DNA from: Candidatus Aquidulcis sp.
Lineage (GTDB): Bacteria > Chloroflexota > Anaerolineae > Anaerolineales > E44-bin32
NCBI GenBank assembly: GCA_020723365.1
Contig: DYJB01000139.1
Coordinates: forward strand, 1 to 6,736
DNA length: 6,736 nucleotides
Reading direction: 5' to 3'
The notes below the pieces were generated by a model, which did no database searches, was not told where the DNA came from, and worked only from the letters and a program-made list of their open reading frames with translations. Positions 6,220-6,736 of this stretch are shown piece after piece. The position numbers were made by a program, and so were the translations under genes. Each line of letters starts with the position of its first letter. Position 1 is the first letter of the stretch.

Positions 6220-6228
6220 TGCGACAAT
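6220..6228 (+). promoter_or_regulatory. Extended -10 promoter of the ArsR gene
   Basis: TGC-GACAAT is an extended -10 candidate with no clear -35. The predicted start near 6235 would put the ribosome site at the very 5' end of the message. It is similar in form to the elements before minC and tRNA-Gln. Confidence 0.4.
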
Positions 6229-6246
6229 ACATGCAGGAGAGTGAAT

Positions 6247-6663
6247 ATGCCGTCCCGCCGCATGCCCGTCCGAGAAGCCGATCTGTTCAAGGCCCTCGGC
6301 CACCCCGTTCGCCTGCAGATCCTGTGGATCCTGGCCCACGAAGAAGCCTGCGTCTGCCACCTGGAGGCCCGGCTGCGCATGCGGCAAGCGTACCTGTCGC
6401 AGCAGTTGGCCGTGCTGCGCGAGGCCGGCCTGGTCGCCGAGCGCCGCATGGGCACCTACATCTACTACCGCGCCCGTAATCCCCAGGTGGGCGAGCTGAT
6501 CGAACTTGTCCGCAAGTCCACGGGGTCTCCCGACCTGGGCGTCGGGGAGCCCAATCCCTCGGCCTGTTCGTGCCCCCGTTGCGTCGTCCTGGGACAGCCC
6601 CTCGCCGGCGCCATGCACAGCCGACCTCGCTCGACAGCCGCCGCCAGCAAGGGATCGCGATGA
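6247..6663 (+). CDS. ArsR/SmtB-family metal(loid)-responsive transcriptional repressor
   Basis: This 138-residue winged-helix protein most likely represses its own operon until a metal or metalloid binds. The fold starts with LFKALGHPVRLQILWIL (13-29). The sensing helix has ACVCHLE with Cys35 and Cys37, matching the ELCVCDL site of ArsR and CadC relatives. The recognition helix region is RQAYLSQQLAVLREAGLV (47-64), followed by the wing GTYIYYRA (69-76). The third cysteine of the E. coli ArsR triad is Glu40 here. A cysteine cluster CSCPRC (Cys107, Cys109, Cys112) lies in the tail and may add ligands. The ATG at 6247 is chosen because AGGAG (6235-6239) is seven bases upstream. A GTG at 6241 is only one base from that site. 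The last ~25 residues are low-complexity. The ligand (As, Sb, Cd, Pb or a redox signal) cannot be assigned. Confidence 0.9.
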   Translation: MPSRRMPVREADLFKALGHPVRLQILWILAHEEACVCHLEARLRMRQAYLSQQLAVLREAGLVAERRMGTYIYYRARNPQVGELIELVRKSTGSPDLGVGEPNPSACSCPRCVVLGQPLAGAMHSRPRSTAAASKGSR

Positions 6664-6736
6664 TGGCTCAGCGGTCCGCAAGTCCTCGCTGGTCGGCGCT
6701 CCGCCGGCCCTCACCGGGAGGCGAGCCTTGGAAGCC
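6660..6736 (+). CDS. Possible start of the gene regulated by ArsR (partial, uncertain)
   Basis: An ATG at 6660 overlaps the ArsR stop in ATGATG and opens a frame that stays open to the right edge (25 codons, beginning MMAQRSASPRW). AAGGGA (6649-6654) is five bases upstream. The visible peptide is Arg/Ser/Pro-rich with no membrane segment or recognisable domain, so it may be non-coding. A competing start is TTG at 6728, six bases after a strong GGGAGG (6716-6721) and in another frame. Genes after such repressors are often efflux permeases or redox proteins, but nothing visible here supports a specific product. Confidence 0.3.
   Translation, partial: MMAQRSASPRWSALRRPSPGGEPWK

Noticed and set aside
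6052..6714. Open frame on the - strand across the tRNA and ArsR genes (220 codons)
   Set aside because: It covers a tRNA and a terminator that are clearly real, and its product has no domain. It is a chance frame in GC-rich DNA.

Overview
This high-GC window looks like chromosomal DNA from a rod-shaped bacterium. The gene order (mrdA, minC, minD, minE, rodA, gltX, tRNA-Gln) and the style of the proteins suggest Chloroflexota, probably an Anaerolineae-type lineage and probably a metagenome assembly. The lineage is an inference and was not tested by any search. All genes read left to right on the + strand.

Bases 3-1505 hold one open frame made of two unrelated halves. The first ~83 codons are the HAMP linker and the start of the HisKA domain of a sensor histidine kinase. 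From about base 250 the frame becomes the transpeptidase domain of penicillin-binding protein 2 (MrdA), which has lost its membrane anchor and pedestal domain. The fusion makes no topological sense, because it joins a cytoplasmic kinase core directly to an extracytoplasmic enzyme. It is most simply an assembly chimera or a recombination scar.

Bases 1519-4481 hold an extended -10 promoter followed by minC, minD, minE and rodA, closely packed. MinC, MinD and MinE place the division septum by restricting FtsZ, and RodA is the SEDS glycan polymerase that works with PBP2 in cell elongation. The cluster therefore joins septum placement and lateral wall growth.

Bases 4507-6144 hold glutamyl-tRNA synthetase (gltX), then tRNA-Gln(CUG) with its own promoter and a strong intrinsic terminator. 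In bacteria lacking GlnRS, GluRS also charges tRNA-Gln and GatCAB completes the glutamine, so this adjacency may be functional.

Bases 6145-6736 hold an ArsR/SmtB-family metal(loid)-responsive repressor with a CVC site in the sensing helix and an unusual CxCxxC tail. Before it lie an inverted repeat (candidate operator) and an extended -10 promoter. The regulated gene apparently begins at the right edge, but two competing starts in different frames are visible.

I see no mobile element, CRISPR array or convincing new system. The points most worth a second look are the kinase/PBP2 junction and the cysteine-tailed ArsR.
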